Shown piece by piece: positions 1 through 12,240 of a stretch of 64,000 bases of DNA. The notes under the pieces were generated by a model, which worked only from the letters and a program-made list of their open reading frames with translations, ran no database searches and was not told the DNA's origin. The stretch's first letter is position 1; every line of letters begins with the position of its first letter. A program made the position numbers and the translations under genes. The stretch comes from Tupaia tana (Eukaryota; Chordata; Mammalia; Scandentia; Tupaiidae), in the NCBI GenBank assembly GCA_026018925.1, contig JAKSZU010000005.1, positions 83,007,398 to 83,071,397 of the forward strand, given 5' to 3'.

Positions 1-32
1 CATCACCCATAGGCACATCATAGTCTAGCTGA

Positions 33-61
<29 letters not shown>

Positions 62-64
<3 letters not shown>

Positions 65-1260
65 AAGATAGAAAATATTGAAGTCAACAGGGGGCTTGTT
101 AGTTTTTAATAATCATCTTTATTATTTTTTCTGAGTTTATTGTGTTTCTGAATTTATTACTTTTTTCTCTATTATTGCTGAGATGTTAAAAATTGTTCCC
201 GGTTCCCACACCTCAATTCTGATGTCTAAGGAAAAAAAAAAAAAAAAGACAAAACCAGATGTTACGTTGCATATAAGAGTCTGTCATATTGGTAAAGAAT
301 GAAGAAAAGATGAATCTTGAAATTTTTATAGTAGAGTTAGTTGTCCTTCTTCCTTGAAAGGATAGAGAAAAATCTTTGCACCTTAGAGACAGAGGGAGGA
401 TCATGTGTTCTCACTTTAACATTTTAAAAATGTAAACAAATCTTTTCAAGGGCCAGAGAATTGCAGCATGTCCAGCTTTAAAATCTAAAAATATCTCTAA
501 GGTCTTGGGCCTTATCCTACCTTGAAATATAAACACATACCTCTGGAACTTGGTAAATATCACTTAAGTTCTCATCACCTGTACTGCTGTGAATTATCTT
601 TCACTTCTTGCTTTTACGCCAGAATCTCATTTATTAAAAACCTTCCAGAAATTTCTTACTGTGCAGAAACATATTTTTCCTTATGCAGACTGAAATAATG
701 AAACAAATGAAATTTGTCAACTAATGGATATCAAAAGACAATGAAATGATAGTTTTAAAATAGTAATAGGAAAAATGTCAATACAACACTATATGTCAAG
801 TGAAAATAATCAGTGTGAAATGTTTGTATTTTCTGATGAGCAACATTGGAGAATTTTCATCAATATATCTATAGCACACAAAATGCTAAACTAAGTTCCA
901 CAGAATGAAATAATGTAAAATTAGATTACAATTTTGACTCATGAAAGTAAAGACGAACAAGCTCTTTGAAAAACAAGTAACTGATTACACAAAAACAATA
1001 GTACCATGTTGAGTTTAATGTGGATTTTGATGTATATAAAACTGGAACTATTAAGAACCAAAGTAATTTAAATATGAGTATTGTCATTGACAAATCAACC
1101 ACTAAAGCAATAATACAATGTATTTTGTTTAAAGACACAATAGAATATTTTAAATGAAATGTTAAATATATTAAAATAATTTAAAGGAAACAAAGAAATA
1201 AAAGGGTTTGGAAATATGCCATAAAAATAACTAAAAAAGAACTCATATGGTGATTACATT
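62..1260. other. No recognisable element
   Basis: A-runs at 36-61 (at the window edge) and 232-247. AT-rich, longest open frame about 70 codons. Confidence 0.45.
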
Positions 1261-1274
1261 AAATACAAAGGTAT

Positions 1275-1541
1275 CGGGGACCAGCAGTTAGCGTAATGGC
1301 TATGTTGCTGGACTCCCATGTAGTCGACTGTGGTTCGAGTCCCGGACCGGGTGGCTTAAAACTCACGCTGGACGTGAGTGTGCGTACGTGCCCAAGATCC
1401 TGAGAGGAGAATGGAGGAGAAGGGATTGTGGCATGGCCATCCCCCCTGGGGGGGTGATTTCTCGCCTTCTGTCTCTAATGTCTCTCTCTGACTGTCTGGT
1501 GAATGCACGAGCCCTATAGCAAAAAACCTTTCCAAAAAAAA
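1275..1541 (+). mobile_element. Family A tRNA-derived SINE, full length
   Basis: A GGGACCAGCAG head is followed by A-box-like TAGCGTAATGG and B box GGTTCGAGTCC, then the body, a CCCCCCTGGGGGG palindrome, a pyrimidine tract, GCCCTATAGC and an A-tail. The 14-bp direct repeat AAATACAAAGGTAT flanks it at 1261-1274 and 1542-1555, so insertion limits are exact. Low divergence suggests a fairly recent insertion. Confidence 0.95.
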
Positions 1542-1850
1542 AAATACAAAGGTATTAAAACTCAAAAGAAACCCAAAAGTTTTCAGACTGAATAAAAGAG
1601 AAAGACTCAATTTCATTATGTTTTAAAAAAAAAAAAAAAGATATGTTAGAATAAAAAGTATAGGAAAGATTAAAAGTATATCATGCAGAGTAGCAGAAAG
1701 AAGTTGATATGAGTATATTAATATATATTGGAAAACATTTCCTAGTGATATAAAAAATAAATTTTCTATGAAAATATAACAGTGTTAAATATATATGCAC
1801 ATAACATCAGAGCTTTAAAAATATTGAGACAAAAACTGACAGGTCTAAGT

Positions 1851-2047
1851 TTATTTTTTAATTAATTTTTATTTAATTTTGTTATTATCACTTTTAATTT
1901 GCTATAGGACATTTGAATTCACCAGAAAGAGACTGAGACAGAGAGAGTGAGAGAGAGAAAGGGAGAAAACAAGTTGCCAGTTCAGGACTTGAACTGTAGT
2001 TGGCCATCGAGCTCAGTGCCTTAACCACTACAGCACCTGCTGTTCCC
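1851..2047 (-). mobile_element. Family A SINE, short TC-rich form, antisense
   Basis: Read on the minus strand it has a head, a B box (complement of GGACTTGAACT near 1985), a TC-rich tract and a T/A-rich tail. There is no long-form body. Flanks AGGTCTAAGT and AGCTCTAAAT may be a decayed target duplication. Confidence 0.8.
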
Positions 2048-2250
2048 AATAGCTCTAAATATAAGAAGAGACAAATTCACAATTACAGTTAGAGATTTTA
2101 ACATCTCTCTCCCAGTCATGCACATAGCAACTATAAAGAACTATAAATGAATAAGAGAATAAATTATTTGAACACTGTCAATCAACTTCTGCCTTAATGA
2201 TTTTTAAAGTACAACATATACACCCACCAGAGACTATATACAATTTTTTT

Positions 2251-2410
2251 AAGAATTACTTTAGTCGAGTTTATTTATTTATTTTAATTTGACCAGAGAG
2301 GTACAGAGTGAGAAAGAGTGAAAGTGAGAAAGCAAGTTGCCAGATATGGGACTCAAACCGCGGTTGGCCATGTGGGAATCCAGTGCCCTTAACCACCACA
2401 CCTGTCAGCC
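2251..2410 (-). mobile_element. Family A SINE, short form, antisense
   Basis: It carries the complement of the TCTCTGGTCAAATT tail motif, a GA-rich tract and a B-box complement GACTCAAACC. AGACTATATACAATTTTT occurs on both sides (2231-2248 and 2413-2430), giving an exact target duplication. Confidence 0.92.
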
Positions 2411-2864
2411 ACAGACTATATACAATTTTTGAATGTTCAGGAGAGACCATAAACTTGGCCTAATAATAAATCTTGAACAGCTTCATAAACTTGCAATCTT
2501 GATGACTACTTATTCAGAAGAAAATAATATTATATGGGATTTTTATCTTTTCAGAGTGAAGATTAACTGGGATGACTATACCAGGTAAGAAAGCATTTTA
2601 TCCAGATAGTTTGCTAAATGATAAGGGGACCATGAATTTGGTGATATAACAAATGTGTTGGAATTAAAAGCAAGTTTCTACTACTTGGAGAAAAGGAATT
2701 TTAATGAATATGGCACACTTTGTGTGTGTGTGTTTTCAGTTTGTATTTCTCTTATTTCTAGTAAGGTTTGGCAACATATTAATCACTTCTGATAAGTTTA
2801 TTTATTTATTTATTTGTCTTGCTTACATTGTCAAGTGCTAACTGGGTGTATATTTCACTTTTTA

Positions 2865-3198
2865 TTTTCTTTTTTCTTTCTTTTTTTCTTTCTATTTATT
2901 TATCTGTCTATCTGTGTATTTATTTATTTATTTTTAGTTTTTTTTTACAATAGGGCTCATGTACTTGCTAGAGGGAGGCACAGTGAGAGAGAGAGAGAGA
3001 GACAGTGAGAGGGTCAAGTGAGAAATAATCCCCCAGGATGGATGGCAATGCCACAGTCCCGTCCCCGTTCTCCTCTTGGGATTTTGGGCAGGCACACAGA
3101 CGTCTCCAGTGTGATTTTCAAGCCTCCATGTCCAGGACTTGAAATATGGTTGGCCATGTGGGAGTCTGGCACCTTAACACCATGTTACCGCTGACCCC
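2865..3198 (-). mobile_element. Family A SINE, long form, with long T-rich tail
   Basis: The body runs from GAGAGAG through the TCTCCTCTTGGGATTTTGGG motif to the head CGCTGACCCC. The tail is unusually long (about 90 bp of TTTC, TTTA and TCTA units). Near-matching flanks TATTTCACTTTTTA and TATTTCATTTTTTA mark the insertion. Confidence 0.9.
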
Positions 3199-3320
3199 TA
3201 TTTCATTTTTTAATAGTCAATTTTATATACATTATATTCTTAGGTTTTATTACCCATATTGAAAATGTTTTCTCCTGTTGGTATCATAGTGACTTTTGAT
3301 ATCCAGAATTCTTTATTTTT

Positions 3321-3560
3321 CACTAAGTTTTTGCTAAAGGGCACATACACTCCCCAGAGAGAGACAATGAGAGAGAAAGTGAGAGATCACGCCCGAAGGG
3401 TGATGACCATACTGCTGTCCCATCTCTTCCATTCTCCTCTTGGTATTTTTGGGCATGCATGCACACACTCCCAGTGTGATTTTCAAGCTGCCATATCCAG
3501 GACTCAAACCATAGTCAGGCATGTGGGAATCCAGCACCTTTACTACAACTCCTATTGACC
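3321..3560 (-). mobile_element. Family A SINE, long form, antisense
   Basis: All long-form landmarks are present in reverse order, ending in CTATTGACC. CAGAATTCTTTATTTTT (from 3304) and CAGAATTTCTTTATTTTA (from 3561) form the target duplication. Confidence 0.92.
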
Positions 3561-3599
3561 CAGAATTTCTTTATTTTAATGTAGTGGTGTGTATAATAT

Positions 3600-5496
3600 T
3601 TTCCTTTTATGTATCTATTTTATACCTCTTGAAATCTTAAGGCCTTCCAATATGATGAATGTATTATACTATGTTCTGTGGGAAACCACTTAAAGTTTTA
3701 CTTTTTAAGTGTTAACATGCGATATCATATGGTATATATGTTTGTGTGTATACCAATAAATGTGTATGTACTTGTGTGTGATGTAATGTAGCCCATCCTA
3801 TCCTCCACCAAACTGCAAAGTCCGTGCTACTAACTGTAAAAACACTCTACACCTTTCACACAGTACTATTTTTGAACAATTAAGGTAATAGTTATTTTAA
3901 TTATTACATTTTATAGATACCTAGTAATGAATAATTGCTCAAATTGAGGCTTTTGTAACTTTTCTAATGACTCACATTCATATTCTCAGTATTCTCCTTC
4001 ACTTACTTTTGAATTGGCTTGTTCTAGCACATTTCAATTGCTCCTCGCAGATGTGCTTAGAACTGAAAAATCCCCCAATTACAAGTTCAAATATATGAGA
4101 ACTTGACCCAGGGAAAGGGAGAAGTGGAAATTGGAAAGAAGATAGGTGTTTCTTTATAGATAGAAAGATTTAAGGATTATATAATCCCATGTCTGTGCCT
4201 AACATTCACAAGACCATTTAAAGACAGAGTAGACTGTCTATATATGAATGAATCTAATAATAATAATTTCTACAAAAGTTCAAATTGTAGAGGTATTACT
4301 TTTGTAAAATATAAGGATATAACAAAACGAGACTAGGTTATTTCAAGTAGGCTTTAGTTAGTAACTTGGAATAGTATATATTTATATCACTTTTTGGAAA
4401 CTTTATATAACAGGTTTTAAAATTTAAAAACCTTCCTAAGAATACAGCATTGTAATAGTAGCTATAATAGAGAAGGAATACTAAATTCTATTATTCTTGA
4501 AAATTTCCTGCAAGGGTAAATTTAGAAATACCACATTTCAAACCTTCAGTAGAAGCCTAAAATTAGCCCACTGCATTTTAAAGGTAGAGTAAAATCCAAG
4601 ATAAATACAGTGTTGGAATTAAATAAAAACCCTTAGACAAAATTACATTGGGTGTTGAGGGGCTGAGAGGAGAAAGATCGGATTGAAAAGGCTAAATGTA
4701 GATGAGAAAGAATAGCTAAATCATTGACCTAAAAGAACTAAACACTAAATATATCCTTATATTCACAATAGAGAAACATGTGGTTAACAGAATTGCAGCT
4801 CAATTGTCCACCTCCATGAAAACTGTTGCCAAAAGTAGAAAGTTAAACTGCTTGATTATTTCTAATAAAATTTGTGAACACAAAGAAATTAGCAAAAAAG
4901 AATAGATTAGCCTTTTGAAGAAAGAAACTACAGTCAATGAAATGACTACAAGAAGGGGAGATCTTTGACTAACAGTCTCAATATCGTATTTTGATTTTAT
5001 GATGATGACTATTACTGTTGCTAGCATGTATTGAATATTTACACTGTTATATACTCTGTTAAATATTCATATAGATAATTTTAGTTAATTTAAAAAACAC
5101 CATTGATCAGGCCTTACTAACATACTGCATAGACATAGTCACTAGGATTTTAAAATAATTGTTCACTTAGGTAGAATATTGCAAAAATAGTGAATCAAGT
5201 TCAGAGCCCAGCTGAATGTCTCACCCAATTCTGACTTGGAATGCTTTTAGCCATTATGTTCTTGAACCTTCTTAATTCCAGAGGAATTGCGATGGTAAAA
5301 TTAAATACAGTAGGTGAACAATGGAGACAATAATCACCGAACACTTCAAAGACTATTATATACGGAATTGGAGCTAACACTAGCTCCTGCAAGTGTAACC
5401 TAATTTACCACTTTGAACTGCCAATCTGTGTGAGAGCTTATGGGTGATAAAATGTTCTAACAGAATTCAGGTCTTGCTGAGAAAAATTGCAATTTT
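3600..5496. other. No recognisable element
   Basis: AT-rich unique-looking sequence. There is a loose TG-rich patch near 3735-3780. No long open frame, no A-tail with flanking duplication and no repeat that I recognise. Confidence 0.5.
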
Positions 5497-6107
5497 TCTT
5501 GTTTAAAAAAATTATTTATGTTTTAATTTACATTTTACAACATTCCTTTTCCCACCAGAAATACGGTGTATATCAGTCAAGACAAAGACATTACCATATA
5601 TATTATTCATTGGCAAATAATTTCCAATTTTTGTGTCATAAACATAGTGTTTTTTCTCCCTTTTCTTCTCCTACCCTCCCTTCCTCTATTACCCACTCCC
5701 GTATTGCCCCATCCTTACAATCTCCAGTATCCATAGTTGCCTTCCCTGCTACTAGATGTTCCAAACTTTCAGTTTCTGTCATATAGTACAGACATTCAGT
5801 ATATATTGAGTGGGAACATACAAATTCTGTCTTTCATACTCTGACTTTCTTGGCTTAGCATTAAGTCTTCTATATTCATCCACTTTATATCAAATGTCAA
5901 GGTCTCACTATATTTTTGTGGCTGAGTAGTGTTCCATAGAGTATGTATGTCACATTTTTTCAATCCACTCATCTATTTTTGGGCATTTGGGTTGATTTCA
6001 TGTCCTAAGAATTGTAAATAATGCTGCAACAAACACGTATGGGCAGGTGTTTTTCTGACAGCAATTTTCTGTCTTTGAGGTAAATACCTAAGAGGGGGAT
6101 TGCTATT
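5497..6107 (-). mobile_element. L1 LINE 3' end, antisense, 5' truncated
   Basis: Reading minus, the 5' part is the end of L1 ORF2 (the segment matching GTTCCATAGAGTATGT and GGGCATTTGGGTTGATTTCA on plus is characteristic). It is followed by a 3' UTR resembling those at 8465 and 47081. The flanks ATTGCAATTTTTC and ATTGCTATTTAAA may be target duplications. The coding part is broken. Confidence 0.85.
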
Positions 6108-6905
6108 TAAAAATGTTAACACCGTGATTATTTCTTTAGGTCCTAGCATTGGAAATGAAGTGGCCAAATCCCATATAGTTTCAACACACTGGGGCTTTTC
6201 TAATTGAAGCTTCCACATGGGAAGTCTAAGAGCTCCAAATGACTACAAAAATCATCAATCAGAATTCAGTGCTGCACCTCAAGGGATATTATAAAAAGTT
6301 GTACTTCCAAAAACATTTCAAAGATGCATGTGAGGTTATTCTTGTCTTATATTTATATAAATTTTCAGCTTTGAAGGTGTCAAAGACTGATGCATTTCGT
6401 AGAATATGGTAGGTTAATAAAAAATAATATTGGCAACTCACATTTTATTTGGTGCCTCAAATTAAATTAGCTACTGGCACTGGATTTTAGTTTATTGATG
6501 TTGCTAGATGTCTATCTTTTTAGAGAGTAGGGCCTGCAGCTGTTTATATATACCAAGAGCATCAGAGTCTGTTTTATGCCATTTATTTATTGGGTAGATT
6601 CTCCTATCCTGCAGTTCACTGGTAGTTTGCAAAATTCTTAGCACCTTTCCCTTTCTGTTAAATATTTATGTCTTTCAGGATATATATCTGTGGTAACATC
6701 TACCTGGAGAAGTAGTTGGTAGGTTGGATTTTTTATATGACATGTCTGAGAGAAGCAGAAGATGGATATATCTCATTAAAATAGAGGGATGTTTCTGAGG
6801 ACCCTGTGGCCTGGGTCATTTAGAGATAAAGACTCTAAAATGAAAAATGCACAGTGGCTATTCATCCCCTATCCTTCTAAAGGAAACATACTTCTTTCAA
6901 ATTCT
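6108..6905. other. No recognisable element
   Basis: AT-rich sequence between an L1 and a SINE. An open minus frame at 5973-6218 overlaps the L1 end and is not meaningful. Nothing else is identified. Confidence 0.5.
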
Positions 6906-7160
6906 TTTTCTTTATAGGGCACATGTGCTCTCCAGAGAAAGAGAGAGAGAAAGCTCACCCCAGAGCAATGACAATGCTGAAATTTCTCCTCCATTCTCCT
7001 CTCAGATTTTGGGCACACACACATGTGCACACGTGTATGCATACACATGTGTGTGTGCATGCTCCCAGCATGTCTTTCAAGCTGCTGAGTCCAGGACTCA
7101 AACTTCACAGCCAGCCATGTGGGACCCAGTCATCTTAACCACTGCCACCTGGCTAGTCCC
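6906..7160 (-). mobile_element. Family A SINE, long form, antisense
   Basis: Landmarks run from TATAGGGCACATGTGCTC through GGATTTTGGGCACAC-type body to GGCTAGTCCC. A CA/TG-rich stretch at 7015-7060 is an expanded version of the alternating GTGTGC body. Short flanks TCAAATTCT and TCAAGTTCT are a likely duplication. Confidence 0.9.
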
Positions 7161-7384
7161 TCAAGTTCTATTTATATTACCTGAGTAGCTATGCAAAACA
7201 CTTACATGAAGTGAATCAAAAAGTTAAGAGCTTTGAACTGTACTTCTAATAACTGAAGACTATAAATAAATGGGGGTATAATGAGGTACCATTATGGGGA
7301 TGGTATTCATTGAGATATGGGATTCAGAAAATGGATTTAATTTAAGACAAAATATAAGCTGAGTTTAGAAATATACCTTTTCAG

Positions 7385-7660
7385 GGACCAGCAGTTGGCA
7401 TAATGGCTATGTCGCTGGACTCCCATGTAGTTGACCACAGTTTGAGTACTGGACCCGGCTTAAACTCACACCGGGCACGTGTGTGTGTGCATGCCCAAGA
7501 TCCCGAAGGAGAATAGAGGAGAAGGGTTGTGAGGTGGCCACCTCCCCTGGGGGGTGATTTCTCGCTTTCTGTCCCTCTGTCTCCCTCTGTCTTTCTGGAG
7601 AGCGCACACGCGCCCTATAGCAAAAACCTCTCCCAAAAAAAGAAAAGAAAAAAGAAAAAT
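7385..7660 (+). mobile_element. Family A SINE, long form
   Basis: Head, B box, body, G/C palindrome and CCTATAGCAAAAACCTCTCC are intact. The tail is AAAAAGAAAAG-type. ACCTTTTCAG and TCCTTTTCAG bracket it. The tRNA-like part is slightly shortened after the B box. Confidence 0.94.
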
Positions 7661-7670
7661 TCCTTTTCAG

Positions 7671-8451
7671 TAAAATCGAGATATCTGAGAAGAAACGTAT
7701 GGATGGTACAAGGACATTAGAAAGGCTATTAAAGCCATGATATAAAAGGAGGTATATGGGTAAGTGTGTGAAAAAATAATTAAGAGGTTAAAGGTTAGAA
7801 TTTTTATTGAACAAATTGGAAAAAAGAAGAGTGAAAAAAGAACTTGAAAATATAGAGGTACCACTGGAGCAAGGCAGGTTTCCAGATGGTAACAAATACT
7901 ACAGAGATGAAGAGTAACATTGACAAAAACACCCTGAGTTGTCCAATTTAACTCCTTGGTAAGATTTCTTCCTTTTGGAAGGAAGAAGTTTATGGTAAAT
8001 TAATGTTCCCACTAACAGCAGCTGGAGACCCTAGATGAAACACTGAAATAATATAATTAAATTATTTGATAACAAAGGATACTAAGAAGGTTGTAGTGAC
8101 TAGCATTCCAGAGACAGAATACTTCTCAGAAGTGAGTTAAAGGTTACATACACTTTTTCCCATGGAGATTTTATTATGATGTGTATATGCGGGAGACTAA
8201 AGATTAAGTCTATCTGAAGCAAAGTGCCTTACTGACAAAATTTCCAGCAAATTTTTGTAGGTTTTACATGGTGAGAACGACAAAATTGAAGGCTTACTGA
8301 TCCTAAAATCCTTAGTGGTTTTCTCTACAAGGTATTGGTTGAAGTCTGACTCAATAAGAGGTTAAGAGCTGGGTTGAAAGTTTCTTTAGAGTAGCAGTTG
8401 ATGTAAGTAGGAAGCTAGTGGTCTGGGCACAGTATTATTTCACACTGTATT
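7671..8451. other. No recognisable element
   Basis: AT-rich; no repeat landmarks, no open frame above about 65 codons. Confidence 0.45.
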
Positions 8452-8464
8452 GCCACAATTTTTT

Positions 8465-9767
8465 TAAAACTTTTTTTTATTTCATTTTCTCTTTTACATT
8501 CAATCACATTATTTAGCTTACAAACTGAATATTTTAACATGTGAACATTTCTCTGTAGTCCAGTTAGTGAAACTATAAAAGGATATTCAACAGATAATAC
8601 CACATTTCTTTGTCCCATTAATGCTTTGCCTCTCTTTTTTTCTTCTAAATGTCCTTCCTCAGATCCTACTTTCACACACACTATATCTGCTATTTACATC
8701 CATTTACTGTGTTTCTATATCCTTTAGTCAATCAGTTTCAGTCATAGAGTGAGGACACTCTGTATATATTAAGTGGGGACATACATTGTCTCTCCTTCAT
8801 ATATGGCCTGGCTCGCTTCACTCAGGAGTAAATCTTCCATATTCATCCACTTCCTGTCAAAAGCCAGAGTTTTGTTGGTTTTTTATGGCTGGATAGTATT
8901 CCATAGAGTATATGTGCCACAGTTTTTCTATCCATTCATCTTTTTGTGGGCATTTGGTTTGGTTCCATGACTTAGCAATTGTGAATAGTGCCGCAATAAA
9001 CATCTAGGTGCAAGCACTTTTTCGATTAAGTATTCTTCTGTCCTTTGGATAGATACCAAGGAGTGGGATTGTTGGATCATACGGTAGTTCTATTTGTAGA
9101 TTTTTGAGGAATCTCCAAATTGTTCTCCACAGTGGCTGGACCAATTTACATTCCCATCAGCAGTGTAATAGCTTTGTTCCCCTTTCACAACACCCCCACC
9201 AGCACTTATCATTTTTTGTTTTTTTAATCTTAGTCATTCTGATTGAGGTTAGGTGGTATCTCGTTGTTTTGATCTGCATGTCCCTTACAATAAGGGATGT
9301 TGAGTATTTTTTCATATGCTTCTTAACTATTCGTATGTCATCTTTAGAGAGTGACTTTTTCAACTCATTCTCCCATCTTTTAATAGGATTGATCACCTTT
9401 TTTCAGAACAGCTGTTTGAGTTCCTTGTGAATTCTGGTTATCAGTCCCTTATCTGACGCATGGTTTATAAAAATACTTTCCCATTGTGAGGGCTGTCGAT
9501 TCACACTAATTACTGTGTCTTTTGCTGTGCAGAAACTTCTTAGTCTGATGTAATCCCACTTGTTTATTTTGGGGATTATTGACTGTGCTTTGGGGGTCTT
9601 AATTAAGAAGTCTTTTCCTACTCCAATGTCTCCCAGAGTTTCTCCAGTGTTTTCCAGGAGCAGTTTTATAGTTTGAAGTCTTAGATTTAGGTCTTCAATC
9701 CACCTTCACTTGATTTTTGTGAAAGGTGAGAGGTAGGGGTTCAGATCATCTTTCTGCAAGTGGAAAT
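8465..9767 (-). mobile_element. L1 LINE, 3' 1.3 kb, antisense
   Basis: On the minus strand this holds the last part of L1 ORF2, including a broken but recognisable C-terminal segment (MKKYSTSLIVRDMQIKTTR, plus positions near 9250-9330). A 3' UTR and short A-tail end near 8465. Plus-strand landmarks are GGATAGTATTCCATAGAGTA and CCACAGTGGCTGGACCAATT. CCACAATTTTTTTAAAA (8452) and CCACGACTTTTAAAAG (9770) look like the target duplication, so this is a 5'-truncated insertion. The reading frame is interrupted; no function is expected. Confidence 0.92.
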
Positions 9768-9784
9768 CCCACGACTTTTAAAAG

Positions 9785-9954
9785 GAACCTAGTTTTATAA
9801 TTGACTGATGAAATTTTGATATGTATCCACTATACCAGGCCCAAAAACTTATTGCAAATTAGCCTAGTGAAATTAGATATCCACTGCAGTTCACAGGGTA
9901 GACAATATGAAGGGCAAACAGGAGCATGATAGCAGGCAGACTTAAAAGAAGGAT

Positions 9955-10006
<52 letters not shown>

Positions 10007-10998
10007 TATGGATTTAATATAGAAGAGTAGGTAAAAGCTGAAATTTTATATTAGTGTTTTCCAGAGACATTCTGGATTGAGGAGATGGTTCTGAAGAATT
10101 TTTTTTTTATAATCTTTAAGGAAATTTTTTCAAGGCTGCTCTTTGGTTTGGAACAGTTTCAGGGGAAGAAGTTTATCAAAAATTGTCACATCTCACAGGA
10201 AATAACCAAAACATTCTGTAGGCTTTAATGTTTTAGGAAGACCCTCAAATACAGTCAGGTTGATATTATTTTATAGCCACATTCATCTGTGTATGGGTTT
10301 CTAGAGTCAGGACTCCAAGACATACAGCTATTCATAAGTGTAGAACATATTTTCACATTTCTTTGGTTTATCAGTAGAATGACTGCTAAGGTTGTGTTTA
10401 GTGAAGTTTTATGATGTCCAATAATTCCTAACACATTATTGACTGAATAGTGTTCTCACATTAAATACATGTACATAATGCGTGACATCAAGGGGAAAGA
10501 ACCTGGGCAATGAGCACATATTTCACAGGTTTGCCAGGCGTGAGTGCTGTTGAACGTAGGTAAGGCCATCAGGGCTAAAGATGTCACCCCGGAAAAATCT
10601 GGAACTATAAAATAAACTAAATACTGGAACAACACAGCCTTTTTGACTAAGATTTATGTGAAACTGTTGGCTTAATGGAGTACAGCCAGGGTGCTGTGGA
10701 AAATAAACAGCAGTGTGTTATGTAATAAACAACCATGGTACTTTCTGGTAGCCAGATACTATTTATCAACTTGATAATCCAAGGATATATTTATAAAGAC
10801 TCACAGTAATGCAGAAATTTGAGAGAAATGAGTATCCATGAATGTCAATGATAGTTCTAGACCTGTCAAAACTTGGACTCTCCAGACTTTTGATTAAGAT
10901 AGAAGAGTAGCTCTGATGAGAAGGTATTAGCAAGTAGTAAGAAATACTTCTCTCTTGATGTTTGGAAAGGCTTTGCTCCATCAATTTAAACAAGCTGG
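9785..10998. other. No recognisable element, contains TA microsatellite
   Basis: Apart from the TA repeat at 9959-10000 this is AT-rich DNA with frequent stops on all frames and no repeat that I recognise. Confidence 0.45.
9959..10010. repeat. (TA)n microsatellite
   Basis: About 20 uninterrupted TA units followed by a CATATATATGG edge. Likely polymorphic. Confidence 0.95.
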
Positions 10999-11257
10999 AG
11001 GGAACCAGCAGTTAGCGTAATGGCTATGTCGCTGGACTCCCACGTAGTCGACCGCGGTTCGCGTCCCGGACCCGGTGGCTTAAAACTCACACCGGGCGCA
11101 TGTGCGTGCGTGCCCAAGATCCCAAGAGGAGAATGGAGGAGAAGGGATTGCGGCGTGACCGTCCCCCCTGGGGGGTGATTTCTCGCTTTCTGTCTCTATG
11201 TCTCTGTCTGTCTGTCTGGCAAGCGCACACGCCCTATAGCGAAAAACCTATCCCAAA

Positions 11258-11288
<31 letters not shown>

Positions 11289-11298
11289 AAAATAAAAT
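10999..11298 (+). mobile_element. Family A SINE, long form
   Basis: Near-consensus copy with head GGGAACCAGCAG, B box altered to GGTTCGCGTCC, full body and a (TAAA)n tail about 45 bp long. AAACAAGCTGG flanks both ends (10988-10998 and 11299-11309). Confidence 0.95.
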
Positions 11299-11453
11299 AA
11301 ACAAGCTGGGAGTTAAAGGACTTGGTCAGTTTGTCAATGAAAGTGCCCTGAGGTCTTCCTAGAAGACTGGGGTATTCCACACTTTCCCCAAGTCAGAGAA
11401 ACTGAAGAGAATATTATTAATTATCATTGAGAAAAAGATGAGGCCCTAAAGGT

Positions 11454-11515
11454 ACCTGCTGCAGGAAGGCTCTTAGAACAAGTTACCTGCTGCAGGAAGG
11501 CTCTTAGAACAAGTT
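11454..11515. repeat. Perfect 31-bp tandem duplication
   Basis: Two identical 31-bp units starting ACCTGCTGCAGGAAGGC lie head to tail (11454-11484, 11485-11515). No divergence is visible, so the duplication is young. Confidence 0.95.
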
Positions 11516-11606
11516 TTCTGGTTACAGGAGGACAATGTGTACCTTTTCCTCCCCTTAAAAGCAGGAGGAGAAAATGCATCACGCACTGTATGGATGCATT
11601 GTAGGT

Positions 11607-12097
11607 AGCTTAGGCTGCGATAACAAAATATCACAGAATGGGTGGCTTAAACTACAGACATTTATTTATTATAGTTTTGGAAGCCAGGAAATCCAAAACT
11701 GAGGTGCTAGCAGATTCATTCTTGGTAAGGGCACTCTTCTGGGCCTTCAGACAGCCATTTTCTTGCTGTATCTTCACATAATGGAGAGAGAAGTAAATCC
11801 TAAGAGGAGAATGGAGGAGAAGGGATTACAGCATGGCCATCTCCCCAGGGAGTGGTTTCTTGGCTTTTCCTCTTTCTGTCTCTCCTGCAAGTGCATATAC
11901 CCTACAGCAAAAACCTCTCAAAAGTGGGGGGAGGGGTGCCAATCTCATATTGGGATTCCACACTCATGACCTCATCTAAACCTAATTACCTCCCAAAGAC
12001 CTTACATACTAACAACACCACACTGGGAATTGGAGCTTCAGCATATGAATTTGCTGCAGGTGGTTGGGAGGGTAGACACACAAGCATTCAGTACATA
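11607..12097 (-). mobile_element. MaLR-type LTR, antisense, interrupted by a SINE
   Basis: The left edge TAGGCTGCGATAACAAAAT and the following GGTGGCTTAAAC match the reverse complement of MLT1/MST-type LTR 3' ends. The right part (ACCTCCCAAAGACCTTACAT, then ATTGGAGCTTCAGCATATGA) matches the opposite end. A headless family A SINE at 11797-11921 splits it. Non-coding relic; subfamily unresolved. Confidence 0.8.
11797..11921 (+). mobile_element. Family A SINE body fragment without tRNA head
   Basis: It begins at ATCCTAAGAGGAGAATGG, the middle of the long-form body, and runs through the pyrimidine tract to CCCTACAGCAAAAACCTCTC. The Pol III promoter part is absent. I see no clear target duplication, so deletion after insertion is as possible as 5' truncation. 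Confidence 0.85.
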
Positions 12098-12240
12098 CAT
12101 GATAGAATTCAGGCTGAGAGGTTCCTGTGCTGCTGTTGCCATGAAGAAAAAGAGTGCATAGTGGTTGGATTTGCATTTCCATCTGCCTATCTCCTCAGAA
12201 ACTATGTGTATCAGTACTTCTAATATAAGTTTCACATTGA

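Noticed and set aside
9157..9430. Open frames on both strands resembling a real protein
   Set aside because: The minus frame is the L1 ORF2 C-terminal segment, and the plus frame is its shadow. The L1 is truncated and interrupted.
11852..12223. 123-codon plus-strand open frame
   Set aside because: Spans the end of a SINE fragment and a MaLR LTR; no independent coding signal.
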